NCBI GenBank assembly: GCA_004352715.1
Contig: SCFE01000001.1
Coordinates: 5,796,350-5,860,349 of the forward strand
Direction: 5' to 3'
DNA length: 64,000 bases
Source: Hofstenia miamia
Taxonomy: Eukaryota > Xenacoelomorpha > Acoela
Positions 11,291 through 24,334 of the stretch are shown piece by piece. Under the pieces are notes generated by a model. That model had not been told where the DNA came from, did not search any database, and worked only from the letters and a program-made list of their open reading frames with translations. The position numbers and the translations under genes are program-made. Within the stretch, counting starts at the first letter, position 1. Each line of letters begins with the position of its first letter.

Positions 11291-11639
11291 AATTTTCTAA
11301 TGTTATATTTTCCACTAGAAAAATATCTTTCTAGTAGTTTACTAATCATTTCAAATTCACAAATTATAGTTAATTGTTTACTAGTGATCAATGAACTGTA
11401 ATGATCAATACGCTGACAGTGGACTGTCAAAGGCGATCTAAAAATAATAAAAACATTAAATTTCCTGTAGAAGTTTGGTTTGTCTAGGATGATAGTTTAT
11501 TATTTTCAATTGCTATAATAAATTACACAGCTGGCATGTAAAACAATAATATTGAAATCCAAATCTGAATAAATGTACGTGAAACATTTCTGAGGGAACA
11601 ATTACAGTGCTGAACAGAATTTTATTTAGAATTGTAACA
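11291..11639. other. AT-rich DNA, nothing recognised
   Basis: No gene or structured repeat could be supported. Confidence 0.5.
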
Positions 11640-12085
11640 ACGTGCTAGTTAAGGGAAAAACTTCCATAATGATGATGTAATCGATTTCGTGATTGGGAAT
11701 TAATAAGGACTCTTTGTTGTTTCGTTTGAGGTTAACGATCTTGGAAAACAATGATTACCTCCGATAGGAAAGTATTTTAGGGAGATGGCCAATCAAAATT
11801 TAAAACTCATGCTGGAATAAAGAAAGCTATTTTCCCAACTGGGAATCTTCGCCTAGGGCCCTCTGATTGGAATTATTGATTCATCAACTGCTTCTTATCA
11901 GAGGACAGCGCAGTCTTCCTAACCATTTCGCTTGGTGGCTAATCCGCCAATACTGCACCATTAGCCGTAATTTAATTCACTTGGATATGGAAGCGACGAC
12001 CAATACAATCAACGCATCCGGAATACAATCATTACTAAATGAAAACCAATCATGGCGGACAACTCGCTCCTATCCTTAGATTTAA
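11640..12085 (+). promoter_or_regulatory. Possible promoter and first coding exon (MADNSLLSLDL...)
   Basis: This block is richer in G and C than its surroundings and holds several CCAAT or ATTGG boxes (near 11790, 11871, 12045). An ATG at 12052 sits in the context CCAATCATGGCGGACAA, which resembles the ATGGCGG element (YY1-type) found at starts of housekeeping genes. The frame gives Met-Ala-Asp-Asn-Ser-Leu-Leu-Ser-Leu-Asp-Leu and reaches a good donor, A|GTAAG, at 12086. No following exon was identified, and the protein start matches nothing I can name. A non-coding origin is quite possible. Confidence 0.25.
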
Positions 12086-12634
12086 GTAAGATTTTATACT
12101 CTTTAGCAGTATTAACTCTATATCCTCATGCCCATAAACTACAAAATTTACAGATGAGCATGCTTCAGTTTGAAGAACAAGGGATTTATTTCTTAAGCAA
12201 TGCAAAATTGCTCTTTTGGTGGAATTATCATTTGTATTTTTAAAAGATTTTTTTTCACTATCTTGAATATGTTGAATTCATCACGTTTTATGTAACAAGT
12301 TTTTACTATTTTTATATTTTATAGATTGTTTATAACTTAAACTGCCTAATAAATATTGAGAAAGTAAGATACATTTTGAATTTTTGGCCAGCAAATTTAA
12401 GGACCGTTTGAATATAAAAATGTTTAAAGTTATTGAATTGATGCTAAGTTTTAAATATTTACAGAATGTGCAATCAAGATAGACATTTCCAAAGTATATG
12501 CATGTCTTTCATTTTAAAAAATTTAATTAGAATATAACCATATAAACAACTATCCTTTCTTACAGAATTTAGAGTACTGTAGATTAATATATTGAGTGAG
12601 TTATTTATGTATACTGTGTACATTAACTCATACA

Positions 12635-12651
12635 ATGTGTATAAGAGACAG
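12635..12651 (+). other. Match to the Tn5/Nextera mosaic end
   Basis: ATGTGTATAAGAGACAG is identical to the last 17 of the 19 bases of the Tn5 mosaic end used in transposase-based sequencing libraries. The two preceding bases differ. It may be leftover adapter sequence in the assembly or a coincidence. Confidence 0.45.
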
Positions 12652-13620
12652 TTCTTAGGGAGTCAACTTTATTTTTGAGATTATTTATGGCATGTAAATT
12701 GTAACAACAATTTAATAAAGTCTGTTTTTTTAAAATATTTTTGCATTCATAGTCAGAGATATTAACATAGACAATTTATAATTTTTGGCTACGTTTATTA
12801 AGATATTAGGGTCAAAAGTAGCAATGTAGCGGGAGAAAATTTTTTGCGTGGATATATGTTTAAACTCTATATAGATTAAAATTTATATTTGCCTCAATAC
12901 CAATAATTTTTGTAATGTTTACATAAACTCCATAATATATTAATATTAGTAAAGGACCATAAAGAATAAGAATAAAGACTATGTCTTATTAATGAATTCA
13001 TGTGAAAATGACTTATAAATAAATTTTATTGGTACTGTAGATTGAAATTTTAAAATAACAAAATTCAAACTGCATGGGATCTATATAAAGTTTCAAAATT
13101 AACTTATCTATAAATAATTGCGTTTTATAAAGACCTGCTTAACACTATATGAAATGTTTATATCATATTCGTAAATTATGTTATGTGAACTTTAGAAATT
13201 GCAGCACATCGTAAAAATGCTTTGAAGATTTAACTTTACGATATTTCTTCAAGCTTGGAATTTTTGTATCATGCTACTGAACTTAACCATAACAGCATTG
13301 AGTTTATTTATTGAATGTAAACATTCAGAATATAAATTTGCCAACATTGTACCTTAAATTGCTTTTAGAAATTCAGATTAATTGATATTTCTTATTGCGT
13401 ATAAGTTTCATCTATATTTATTAGTAATAAGTTCTGACAAAATTTAGTATGTTTTTTTAAATCATTTAAAAGTTAAAATTGCCAATTTAAGGTAAATATA
13501 GTTCGCATATTCTATTTTGTAACGTCAGAAATTATGTAAACACCTGCCAGTAGCATACCTCATTTGATTATAATTTCCAAAATTCTACAAGATATCCTAG
13601 ATTTGGATTAGATATATTGG
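12652..13620. other. AT-rich DNA, nothing recognised
   Basis: No gene, RNA or structured repeat seen; open frames are short and without motifs. Confidence 0.5.
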
Positions 13621-13629
13621 ATACTTCCA

Positions 13630-13725
13630 TATAAATATTTACTGCAAAGCAGTTTATCTGTTTATTTCTCGCTTGCAATGGATATAAATATTTCATTGAG
13701 TCGAATTGTGCTTCTTATTGCATTC
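13630..13725 (+). other. Candidate TATA box and signal-peptide first exon
   Basis: A TATAAATA box at 13630-13637 lies about 40 bp before an ATG at 13678. The 16 codons that follow read MDINISLSRIVLLIAF, a hydrophobic stretch like the start of a secretory signal, and end exactly at a strong donor, TTC|GTAAGC, at 13726. No phase-compatible next exon was found. In such AT-rich DNA this can arise by chance, so the call is tentative. Confidence 0.22.
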
Positions 13726-13828
13726 GTAAGCATTTACTTTGTAATCATTTATTTATACCTAACGTTATTAACTCATAAATACAATAGAAAATAAATAAAG
13801 TTACTTAAATGTTTTTTAGAAATATGGT

Positions 13829-13932
13829 GGATAGACAGCCAAATATACCATTTTCAAACAGGAGGTCTTATTTATAAAGTAATAAGAAGATAACAAAAAT
13901 ATGAAATTGTTGAAATATTTGGCTGTCTTTCC
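13829..13932. repeat. Hairpin with 18-bp arms
   Basis: GGATAGACAGCCAAATAT at 13829-13846 is inverted at 13915-13932 with one mismatch, with a loop of 68 bp that pairs only weakly. It could be a tiny inverted-repeat element or a precursor hairpin. Confidence 0.35.
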
Positions 13933-14344
13933 AAGCGGGATTTCCTTATTAATCAATAATTGTTTAATGATGCTTCATATTAATCGAATGTGGTTTAAGG
14001 TTTTTTCTAGGATTATTAGGATATTCTCATTTAAGCTTCCCAAAAACATTACAAATGTAAAGACTAGCTAATATCCATGATCTTGTAAAAATTTTTGTTT
14101 TTGTTGGATCTAAAAAATTGTAAATGTTGAGCATTAAGCTTATTTTCTACAAAGTATTCTTTATCTACATGTAAGCAATGGTAAGTAATTGTACTATTAC
14201 TAAATAAAGAAATACATTTAGCTGTATACTTGTTTTTCTGATATGTGCATCTGTTTTTGAGTTTAAGTAGCTAAAGTTAAGTCCTTGAAATATTACTAAA
14301 GTAAAAGTTAAATTAGTCATACTCAATGAAATCTTATTGAATAA

Positions 14345-14378
<34 letters not shown>

Positions 14379-14400
14379 GATAGATAGATAGATAGATAGA
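14345..14400. repeat. (AT)n followed by (GATA)n microsatellite
   Basis: An uninterrupted AT run passes into about six GATA units. The same compound structure is seen beside the gap at 32820-32875. Confidence 0.9.
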
Positions 14401-17400
14401 ATGTAGACGCATGTATTTACATATGGTAATTTCACGGTTGTTCAATGATAAAACTTAAATGTCTTGCAATTTAAATAACAATTAAAACAAGTATATCTGA
14501 CCTCATTTAACCTGGCTGACAGGTCGTATCTAAATCTGCTATAAAGCAAAATAACGCTTAATTAAATACCAGGTATGTGCTCCGACAACCCTCAAGTATT
14601 TTGCAAAGATTTGTAATAAAATTTCGGAAAAAATATTTCTTAAATTAATTAAAAGTTAAATTGATTTTGGAATATCTTTGTGCCACATAAATAAGCAGGA
14701 AGGTGGACTCAACGCGTTAAAAAATTCTACTGAATTTAGGACGTTTTAGTGGGAGATTAAAATGTAAATATATAATAATTTGACGAAAATTACAAATATG
14801 AATGGAAAATGTCATTTTCAGTTTTTGATCTGTTCGAAATCTTTAAGGATGAAGATTTTGTTTAATACTAATATACAAAAGAAAAAGCCTATTTTTATAT
14901 ACAATTGGTATTTGTAAGTCATTTTCAAAATTGAGATTTCAATATATTAGAATATGCCATCTATTTAATTAGTATGCATAGTAGTTAATTATGATTAGAC
15001 ACTTAAATAGTAATTATCCATGGGAAATTTCATCAACTGTAATCACTTAAGGAACATAGCTTACTCTATTTCAAATCATTAAACTAAGAATAGAAAATGG
15101 TGCCTATTTTCATTCAAAACATGAGACTACCCCCTTCATTTATATTTGTGTACAACTTTTCAAACAACCAGGAGATTTGGCTTGTCTAAGCCCTATCCAC
15201 AGCAAAAACATGTATTTCCATTACCATAGTATCCCTACTTTTCAGTCTCACTTCTTGGAAGACAATATGTCACACAAAATAAATGAGATTTATGCGCAAC
15301 ATTTTTAATTTTTGAGAGCTTACTTTTGAAAAGTCAACGCAGTTGACGTGTAAATTTTACAAATGGTTCGCTATTCATCCGAGAGAGAGCCAATTAATGC
15401 AAATCTTACTTAGAATTGCATTAACCATGGTGTCTTGATATGTTTCTAAGAGCATAATTACCCCACTGAAAATAGAAACAAACCGTATATTTTAACAATT
15501 TTTATTTGGAAAGAGTAAATTGCGATGGTAGTTCAAATCTTCAAAACAATTTTATAACCTCCTCCATCCAGCAAGTTTTTTGTCCAAACATTTATGCAAA
15601 CAGATTGCTTGAAAGAGATTATAAGTTAATGTGTAATTTGAGATTAAATTAAACCTAGAAAAATTGTTTAATTTTTTTTCTAATTGAAATTAAATGTTTC
15701 TATAAAAGATTATATAATAATAGTAAACAAATTTTTTTTATTTATTGTTAAAAATACGATTAAATTTAAATGTTCGACATATAGGCCTATATGGATGCTC
15801 TTGAATGCGCTGAACCAAAGTAAATGGCATCAATAACATGCTATAAATTTTCTTCATTGAAAGAAGCTGAATATTTTTTGGATGATTCCATTTTTTATAG
15901 CAAATGGTAATTAATTGGCAATCATATTTTGCTAACATGGTAATTCAAAGTGGACTTGATTAGTGATGTCAAATGAAAGACTGATGTCACAAACAAAAAT
16001 AGTAGGGTTAAATGCAATCAAGCATTTACATCTTCTCTTTTAAACTATTCAGTGATTCGTTTATTTCAAACAACTTTATATATGTTAACGTATAAAAGGA
16101 TTTATATACTTACTAATTTGATGTAAGTTTTGCAAGTGCATGCAATTCAACCACATCCGGCTGCACTTGTTTTAGGCACTTTCTACTTGTAGTTTGACCA
16201 ATTCCCACTTTTCAAAAGCCTACATGTAAACAAAAATCCATGTTTACAAATTTTAAAAAATAGGAAAATTAATACCCAGAAAAGTGGAATTTCTACAATA
16301 GTGTTCTCCAAGCTTCTATAACCCACAACTTTTTAAAAACTAATTTTGGTTGAATTTGAAATTTGAAATTGATTTGAAAAACAAATTTTCGCACAAAAGG
16401 TTAGATATGGTATAATTTGCACAAAAATCGAGATTTATATATCTCTAATGCTATATGCGTTTATATATAAATATATATACAAATATTATATATATATAAA
16501 TATGTTTTTTATATATATATATACTATGTGTCTATACATATATACAGCATATGTATTGTAGATAATTGGTATGAGTTTTCAAATTACTCGTAATACAATT
16601 ACAAGAGCCAAGGACGTCTCGAAAACAACGTCTATGAATCCATAGTAAAAGCACAGTAATGCATAAATACAGAAAAGTATTATGACCTCTTTACCTTGAG
16701 TTTCAATTATGATTTCAAAGATTACCCTATATTAAAGTGGGTGACTGGGTCGTCAGTTTTCCAATTATTATCAATATAGTGTATCCTTTTGATCTAAGCT
16801 TACAAGAAACAGTTTAGTGGAATTGCAAAAGCACACCTAGTGCTTTCAGATAGGGAACTTAATCGCAAACTACAACTAAAATTTTCTTTATTCTTTATCT
16901 TGTTGATAAAATCAAATGGTAGAAAGCAATTTTTTACTTCATCGAATTTAGTCAATAAGTTTGTAGATTTCACGCAAAACACACTACTAAGTCAATTTAT
17001 AACTAGCTCTACATTTCTTTTTAATAATGCTTCTAAATTAAAATTTCTTCAGATGGTTTTTTACTACTAAATACAAGATTTTCTTCAAAATACATTTATT
17101 TTCGATTGATATTTGCTCCCCAAAGCGGTTGTTTATCATTTAGTGATCTCTAAAATCACATTGAGTATTACTTAGATTTTTCCAAACATCTAAATATTTT
17201 AATTTATTCATTGGCTGATTACAAATTAGAAATGTTTAACGATACATATTAAGAACCCTATTCCTAAGTACTGGAAAAGAGCCTTAATTTGAAAAATATA
17301 TTTTATTACACAAAAGTGCTCCCAAATACACTCAAATGCAATTAATGCCACATAATTAATAATAGGTTAAAAAATAATATTTACATTATAAAATTTAACA

Positions 17401-17978
17401 TTCGTATCATATACTCTTCTAAAATTCAGTTTAAGGTTTTAGCTTCAGTGTGTAGTTTATGTTAAAAGTTTCTAAGATCCCAAATTTGGTCTATCAAACT
17501 TAAATAATTTTTTGGTAAGAATCATAAAATGGGGCTAAATTGAGCGGAATTATCACCGATTATATGGGTAGGCCGGATTTGGATCTGAGGCTAAGGTTCC
17601 GTGAGCCGGGTTTGGAATAAATTTTTCGTCTCATATCCATCTCTAAGTTGGTGCAGATATATATGCAAATGATTTGCACCGGAAGGATATATCTTGGTCG
17701 TAATGTAATACCCCAAGGAATATTTCATGGAGTGCAATGAGGATCAATATTCTGGCTCGTGAATAGAGCTGCGTATTCCAAACGTCCGATTGTTTATACT
17801 GGGATCCTAAGCCGCATAGCCGCATAAAGGAAATTCTGTATAAATTTTGGAACGATCTCTGAAGTTATTAATATTTTTAATAAGAAAAAAATTTCCTACC
17901 ATTGTAAAATTAAAACGTTATGTGCTTAAATTGAATTAGAGATTCCTTCAACATTTTTCTTAAGATTGTGTGTTTCAT

Positions 17979-17982
17979 TATA

Positions 17983-18014
<32 letters not shown>
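17979..18014. repeat. (AT)n microsatellite
   Basis: An AT run with one CATA interruption, nearly palindromic, flanked by GTGTGTTTCATTAT and ATAATGAACACAC, which are themselves inverted copies of each other; a short hairpin of about 60 bp results. Confidence 0.85.
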
Positions 18015-18799
18015 ATGAACACACAGCCAAATTATAACTATTTTACAAACATTTTTGCATGATGATATGCAGAAAATTTCCATATTATGATGATGGTTAT
18101 GTTATATAATAATCCTATTAAGTAAGAAGACTAACAGAGAAATATTTGTATTAAAACAATATAAAACAAAGCATAAAAATTACATAAGAATCTGTTTACT
18201 GTTGAGTAAATGACTAAGTTTATTTACTTCTGCGGCAATTCTTCAGATTCAGAAAAATGAAGGTTGGCTGCTGAGAGGTTGTTGTCGGTCTACACACCGT
18301 CATATCAATATCATGCTGGATGAACCATGCCATGACAAACTAGGTAATTGCAACAGATGATGATTTCAAACAAATGTGCACTGTAAATAATGTGTCAGCA
18401 GATTATTGCGGAACTGCGAATGTTTGAATGGCATTGTAAATGACAATAATGTTGTCCCAAATTATTGCAAATATCCTCGTTCAATAATATCACTTAAAAT
18501 GTCTAAATTTTTTCTATAGTAATTAACTTCGTTTAGCATTTAAAAAAACTTTGAACAGCTTACGGTTTTTGACATTGCAAATATTTGGTATGAAAAAATT
18601 ATGAAAATACTAAACTTACTAAATATACATTTTAATATTAAATTTAATTAACGGTAAAATATATTTGAATTTATACATTTTATATTGTATAATATATACT
18701 TTTATTTGTAGAGCTGATTTTGATAGGTTTATTTCACTGTAATATATTTAGTTTTTGCTCTCAAAGTGATTCATCCTTGATTAAAGGTCTCCTTTAAAA

Positions 18800-19175
18800 C
18801 AATAGTTCTCAACTGGGTCCATGTAAATATATTGGGGTCCACCCACAAAAAATACTGTATTAGGGTTCCACGTTGACGGTTTGATTGTCCATGGGACAAT
18901 TCTAATTCAGAACGGTTTTTATTACTGAGAAATGTGCACTATTTTCAAATATAAAATTAGAAATATTCACGCAGCTGTTCTATTTTATAGCAATTAAGTA
19001 AAAAAACGAAATTGTAGATTAGTTTTCCTTCAAAATACACCTAATAATTTACTATATTTTTAATATTAGCAATTCCTATGCTATTTTTAATTTTGTTAGT
19101 TTTTTCTGCGGGGAGGGGGCTAAGAAAATTAAGAGAAAGAGAGGTCTATGGGTAAAAAAGGTTGCTCTAAAGCAA
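18800..19175. mobile_element. Probable short non-autonomous hAT element
   Basis: It starts CAATAGTTCTCAACTGGGTC, close to the CAGTGGTTCTCAACTGGGGTC end of Ac/Charlie-type hAT elements. Near the other end, GGTCTATGGGTAAAAAAGGT resembles the complementary GGTCCATGG...AAAAAGGTTGAGAACC end, but the last bases are degraded. The 8 bp before it (CTTTAAAA) resemble the 8 bp after GGTTG (CTCTAAAG), as expected for a hAT target duplication, with two differences. No ORF remains. Confidence 0.45.
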
Positions 19176-21154
19176 TTACTAATTATTTAAAAATTTCACG
19201 TTAAATTCGCTTAGTTACAACTTTAAGTAGCAAATCCAAACTTTACTAAACTTTAGAATATACTACAAAGAAATTTTGTAAAGTTTCCAACTGAATATAC
19301 AATTTTTCACTGGGTCATAGTTAACTAGAAAATTCTCTGGAAAATGGAATGCAAAGTTCGTTTATGTTTGCATAACCCAATTTGAGAAGACAGTTATGAT
19401 ATATTTCAGAGGTCTTTATAAATTTAGCACTCGTACTTAAAGAGCAATTGATTTTACGTAAATAATCAAAACAATCTAACTTCGAACATTCATGTGTGTA
19501 TTGGTAGAAGGATGGTGTAAACAAATTTACAACAAGATGTTAATTCAGTCGTTATTTTGAAACGCATTGATAAGAGATAGTTCAATGATTATAGGCCGTC
19601 AAACGTCTTTGGGTGATAACTGATTAAAAATGTGAAATGTCATCTAATGTTCAGGTAACATGCAGGTTATGATAAATAAATAGTTTGCAATAAATCCCAC
19701 CGTTTTGATGCAAAAAAATATGACGTCCTCAGGAGCTTCCCAATATTAAGCAGTAGCACTTAATTTTTGCTGCAAATTTTGTGTTCATCAATAATCTATG
19801 AAATTACGATTTTTAGAAACGGATAAAGTACCACAATTGAAAATGCAAATTAAATAATATATTCTATATTAAGATTTAAATATATGTACACATAAATAAA
19901 TATATGTATATATGGTTGTGTGTCCCAAATATATTGTATTTTTTTCTTTGAAGTGCAAAAATCCTAAACGTTGATCAATAGTATGCAATCATTTATGTAT
20001 TTTAAAAAAATGTTAAGACGTTAATTACATCATACTAAGATAGCAGCGTTAGGATTGGGTGGATTATTTGGGCTCAAGCCCGGCCCAGCCCAATACACCT
20101 TAAGCACAAACCCATTTCAAAATAATGATTATTTTGCGCAAGACCGGCCCGACCCAAATTATTTTTCTTTTACGCCACTGATAGTGTTTTTTACCTCATA
20201 GAGGTCCATAAGCACTACACTATGAAATTAATTGGATAATTTGTAAAAACTTTGTATTGATATGTGAATTGTATTTCGGTTTAGTCCGTCAATACTAATT
20301 CAATTCTGTTGAAATTCAAATTGTAATATTAACCTTAATACAATAAACGAATCATACAGGTCCATAGGCCTGAGGTCTAAGGAGTTCAACCCTCCTTGGA
20401 GCAGATGCGATCCTATAAAGGATTGCATTTGGCTACCAAATAGTATTGAATGTGCATTTTCACAAATGTTATCAATGAAGACAAAAATTTTCTAAATTGT
20501 TTTAAATTTTTACATAGATTAACTATTAACTTTAAATTGCTTAGAATTTTTTTTAACTTTTTGTTGGTTTTTTCTTGAAATTGTTAAGCGCTTTTATCTC
20601 ACAATCAATCAAATAGGGTGGGTCTCCTCTTTTTATAAATATAACAATTTATATTTAAATCATTTGCTTAAAATTTTATGGAAAACATATAAAAACGTTG
20701 CCATTGATAGTATTGTAATGTTAAGTGAGATAATGGCGATTGTTGGCATAGTTGACAGGGATTTATCAATAATGCTGAATGTTAAGATATTCTATTATTA
20801 ACTGGGCATGGCAAAACTTAACTGCTAATTTTACATTTTTATGCACAAACATCAACTAAGAGAAGAAAATTTTTACATCTGACTAAGATCAAAGCATCAT
20901 AAAATAGGAGAAGGATTAATAATTAAACAATCAAGCAAAGATCAATTATTGAATAAACAACTAAGCATGATATCATTGAACTTATTTTAGGAGTATGCAA
21001 TATTAAAATATATAAAGTGTAGTCTATTGTAAATATATTTAGTTTTTTACCGCATATTTGTACTGATGATGTTTTATATAAACGAAACCAGTCTATCCCT
21101 TTCATAGCGTCTATGCTAAAAATGAATATGAAGAAGCTCAGTATAATCACTTTG

Positions 21155-21202
<48 letters not shown>

Positions 21203-21429
21203 GTTCATCTCTGCAGAAATAAATGGTGAATATGCTTCATATGTAAATATGCTTCCAGTGGTTTGCATTCATAGATGCCTAGTTCAAAATACTCACTATT
21301 CCAATACATAGTTTACTCGTGCTGACAGTTACCTTAAAGTAATATTCGAGATTTCACTGTGAAATCATACTGAGTTTTGTTTTGTTTTGTATAGCTACAT
21401 AGACTATTTATACTCTTTTTCATTTATGA
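19176..21429. other. AT-rich DNA with one repeat-like block
   Basis: At 20050-20170 a short island with GGGCTCAAGCCCGGCCCAGC and GACCGGCCCGACCC stands out in composition and looks like part of an old interspersed repeat. An (AT)n run lies at 21157-21195. No gene was recognised. Confidence 0.45.
21157..21195. repeat. (AT)n microsatellite
   Basis: An uninterrupted AT run of about 39 bp. Confidence 0.9.
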
Positions 21430-22250
21430 ATGGCAAGTAAAGCAATATATGAAATTTTTTTATTTTTATCACAATTTGATGCTGATGTGACTCTTATCTT
21501 GAGAAAATCAACAGTGTCCAAGAAGACAGAGCTTTCCTCAGGACTCCAGCTGTTGCCAACAATGCTGCCTTTTGTACTAATACCTTCCCTACTCATTAAT
21601 ATTAACTCATCAACGTACTTTAGATTCCTCTTGCTTGCTGCTCAATGTTCTAACTATTAACGCGAATCCTTCAACGTCCAAAATCTCTATTTCCTCCGTC
21701 ATATGCTTGTTTATCGCATCTTTTTTCATTTGTCTCATTTGACACAGCTGTCGCCTTAGAATGTTCCGCACCAAACCTCACCCAATGGAAATTTATCTGT
21801 CTGCCAATTTCCCATGTCCTCTAGAAACCCAAGACTGTAAAACTCCACTAGACACTAGAGTTCTTATAATTTACCAATGTCTTACTATAGTCTGTCTACA
21901 CCATTGCTAAGCTAGTTTTTCGTTTTCACTCTTGCAATTCTGCCCAAATGCTTGATCTATGAGCAACTGATTTTTACATTCTCTGGTCTTTGTCAAATAT
22001 TTCTGCTCGTCAGGTATCGATATGCTGTTCTCTAAATAACGTGCTTTTCTATTTGTATTCTCTGAAGCAGCCAGGGGGGCATGACGCCCTTGGGTTGATC
22101 ATCCATATCCTATTTAGCCTTTTTTAATCCGTCCTGCTCCTTCATAAACACACTCTCTATTGCCGTCCTTCAGTTAAGAATATTTGATGGCGAATTTCTT
22201 CCTTTCTTCTTTATTTGGGTGGGTTCAATTCGATTTTTGGTCAAAATTCT
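21430..22250 (-). pseudogene. Decayed LINE fragment related to the one at 39.1 kb
   Basis: The stretch GAGCTTTCCTCAGGACTCCA then GTTGCCAACAATGCTGCCTT near 21530-21570 closely follows the LINE 3' coding region at 39150-39190 (GAGCTTTCCTGTGGACTCTA, CTTCCTAACAATGCTGCCTT). The rest of the block is less AT-rich than its surroundings, as LINE sequence here is, but is too diverged to read as protein on the minus strand. It is an old copy of the same or a sister element. Confidence 0.5.
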
Positions 22251-23432
22251 TGTTTTCGGTTTGGTTCAGTTTGTTTGAAAAAAAAATGAATAACAGAAAA
22301 ATAAATGCTGCAACAATTTTTCTACATAAAATTGTTTGGTAACGAAATAAAAGTTCAATATTAAACACACTTTAGCTCAAAATTCATAATTTTTTCAGTA
22401 TTACCTCATTTTTAACTTTCTGTTTTACAGGTGTCCCTACAGTATATTTCTCTTCTGCCTGTAGCCAATGTCATTGTAATTTAGTGTTCTTGTCCATTAA
22501 CTAGGCTCTCTTGATTTTTTATGAACTAAAATCAGGCTATAGTCCGAGTGTCTCCCTGCTTTTGCTTATGTTCANTATATATATATATAAATATATATAT
22601 TACGGCTAATTTTAAAATATGTTTTTAGTAAATTTGTGAATGCTTGGGGTTCCAAGCTTGGAGACATTATAAAATAAGTCCAAAGAATACCGGAGAAAAA
22701 TAGTAAACATAAAAATCGTCATGCTCTTTCCTTTTTTGGATTTTCTAGTAATTCTACACAGGTGTATTTTATAAGCAAAAAACGTAATGCTGTGTAATTG
22801 GATCAATATACCAACACGTTCTAAGCTTATTGTTTTGCTTTTGTGTATTATGAAGCTATGGATCTAGGGTGTGCAAGTGGTAGCCCACAAAGCATCTTTT
22901 ATACTACTTTTGACACTATCTATTATCTTTTTTCAGAATTCAGAAGTAATGCCAATAAACTTAATTAAAGACTAGTCTTATTTACATTTTTAATTTAAAT
23001 GCAGTTTTGTTTGTGCTTATATATGGTGACAGGCGGGTTTATTGTGAAATTGAGCAACTCAAAATTGTTTAGGTTGCCCTCTTTAAGGTAAACAGCTTGT
23101 GCTAGCTTTTCATTCAAGAGTTGCAGAAGTTTTCGAAAAAAGGGTTTTGTTTTATGAAGACCACTAAAATTTTATCATTAATTTCAATATTCATAAAGTT
23201 TAGATTGTTTTTTGAAAATGGGGAGGGGAGAAGAGTGCTGACACCTGTCCTCCCTGTTTTGCTAATGAATAAGAACATTAAGCAACTTACTAATTAAATT
23301 ATATATTTACATAACACTATTCGTATTTAACCTTTTTTAAAGTTTAAATAAAGAAATGGCATGGCGTATTTCAATATAACGAGGGAAATTATATTATCGC
23401 AATTATTTTTATTACATTTGTCCACCATTCCG
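22251..23432. other. AT-rich DNA, nothing recognised
   Basis: A single N at 22575 interrupts an (AT)n run, probably a merged repeat or closed gap. No gene or further repeat could be supported. Confidence 0.45.
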
Positions 23433-24333
23433 CATTGAACCTGGAAAAATAGATTTTGGGATAGCCCTAATATGTATATACATACATATATATATATATA
23501 TGTAACGTGCACGCTGTTTTCAAGTGCGCCCCCCTTCGTAACTTCTGGCTGCGCCACTGCTCTGATGTCAATGTTTTCCAAGTAGTTTACAGATGTTATT
23601 GGCCTAGTGTTGCTTAATTCAGTTTTCTTTGAGTCCGTCTCAAGAACATCCAACTCTAGCAACCCACTCTAATGCTAAGGCTAGCTCTTCATGAACTGAA
23701 CTTAAACGAATGGTGTCTGCTCGGCTTCTTAGGATTTTTATATTCTTTAGAATCTACTTACACTTTGATCGTGTGATCTCATTTTGTCTATTTCTTGATC
23801 TGCTCATTATTTCTTCCACAACTTTACTGCATCCTTACCTGGATCTAGGTCCTTTTAGAACTATCCTTCTTGTGAATCAAATTTTCTATTCTCTTGCCTG
23901 CTTACCGTCTTCTATAAGTATTTCTCGAATTTCCTGTCTAGCACATTCTATTGAAGTAGTCTTGATAACCCTACTTCTACCATTTACTTTATTACTTGCT
24001 GTAAGCTTGCCTAATTCCTCCGTTGACTTCACTAATTTATTTTCAAATTCTTCCTTCCAAAGCAAATTATTTTTTATATATCAATGACTGTGGTCGAAGA
24101 TATTGTAGAAGTCGACAAACTGAACAATGGGTAACACCCTGATCCTGATCACTAGAAGTGTGATTATCAAGGTCTGTTTCATGAAAATTCTCTGGCAACC
24201 CTTGGCGCCCAGAGCTCATGTATTTAGCCTGATCAGGGAAGTATATCCGAAGGCCGAACATCAATTGAGAGTGTTCTGCCTCTGGCTCCTTGGACAATCA
24301 ATTCTACTAACGTGGGTAACGTAGTGAGCGCCT
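23433..24333. repeat. First copy of an exact 901-bp duplication
   Basis: It is identical as far as I can read to 24335-25235, at a constant offset of 902 bp, with a single N at 24334 between the copies. It includes a fragment of retroelement coding sequence (minus strand) and, near its left end, GCGCCCCCCTTCGTAACTTC then TGGCTGCGCCACTG, which read from the other strand is a typical GTGGCGCAGCCAG-type DNA transposon end. An assembly error is the likeliest cause. Confidence 0.85.
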
Positions 24334-24334
24334 N

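Larger units (their letters stand above)
13933..18799. other. Long AT-rich stretch without a recognised gene
   Basis: It holds microsatellites at 14345-14400, 16440-16530 and 17979-18014. The block at about 17550-17830 is less AT-rich than the rest and has an open minus-strand frame (17643-17825), but I recognise nothing in it; it may be an old repeat. No exons with family similarity were found on either strand. Confidence 0.45.

Noticed and set aside
21157-21195. AT runs considered as replication or matrix-attachment signals
   Set aside because: Ordinary microsatellites, found about every 3-5 kb in this window.
23327-23662. A 111-codon minus-strand frame with a transmembrane-like stretch
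   Set aside because: It runs through an AT microsatellite (poly Tyr-Ile) and a DNA transposon end; not a gene.
23710-24087. A 125-codon plus-strand frame present twice (also 24612-24989)
   Set aside because: It is the antisense of a retroelement coding region; the second copy comes from the probable assembly duplication.
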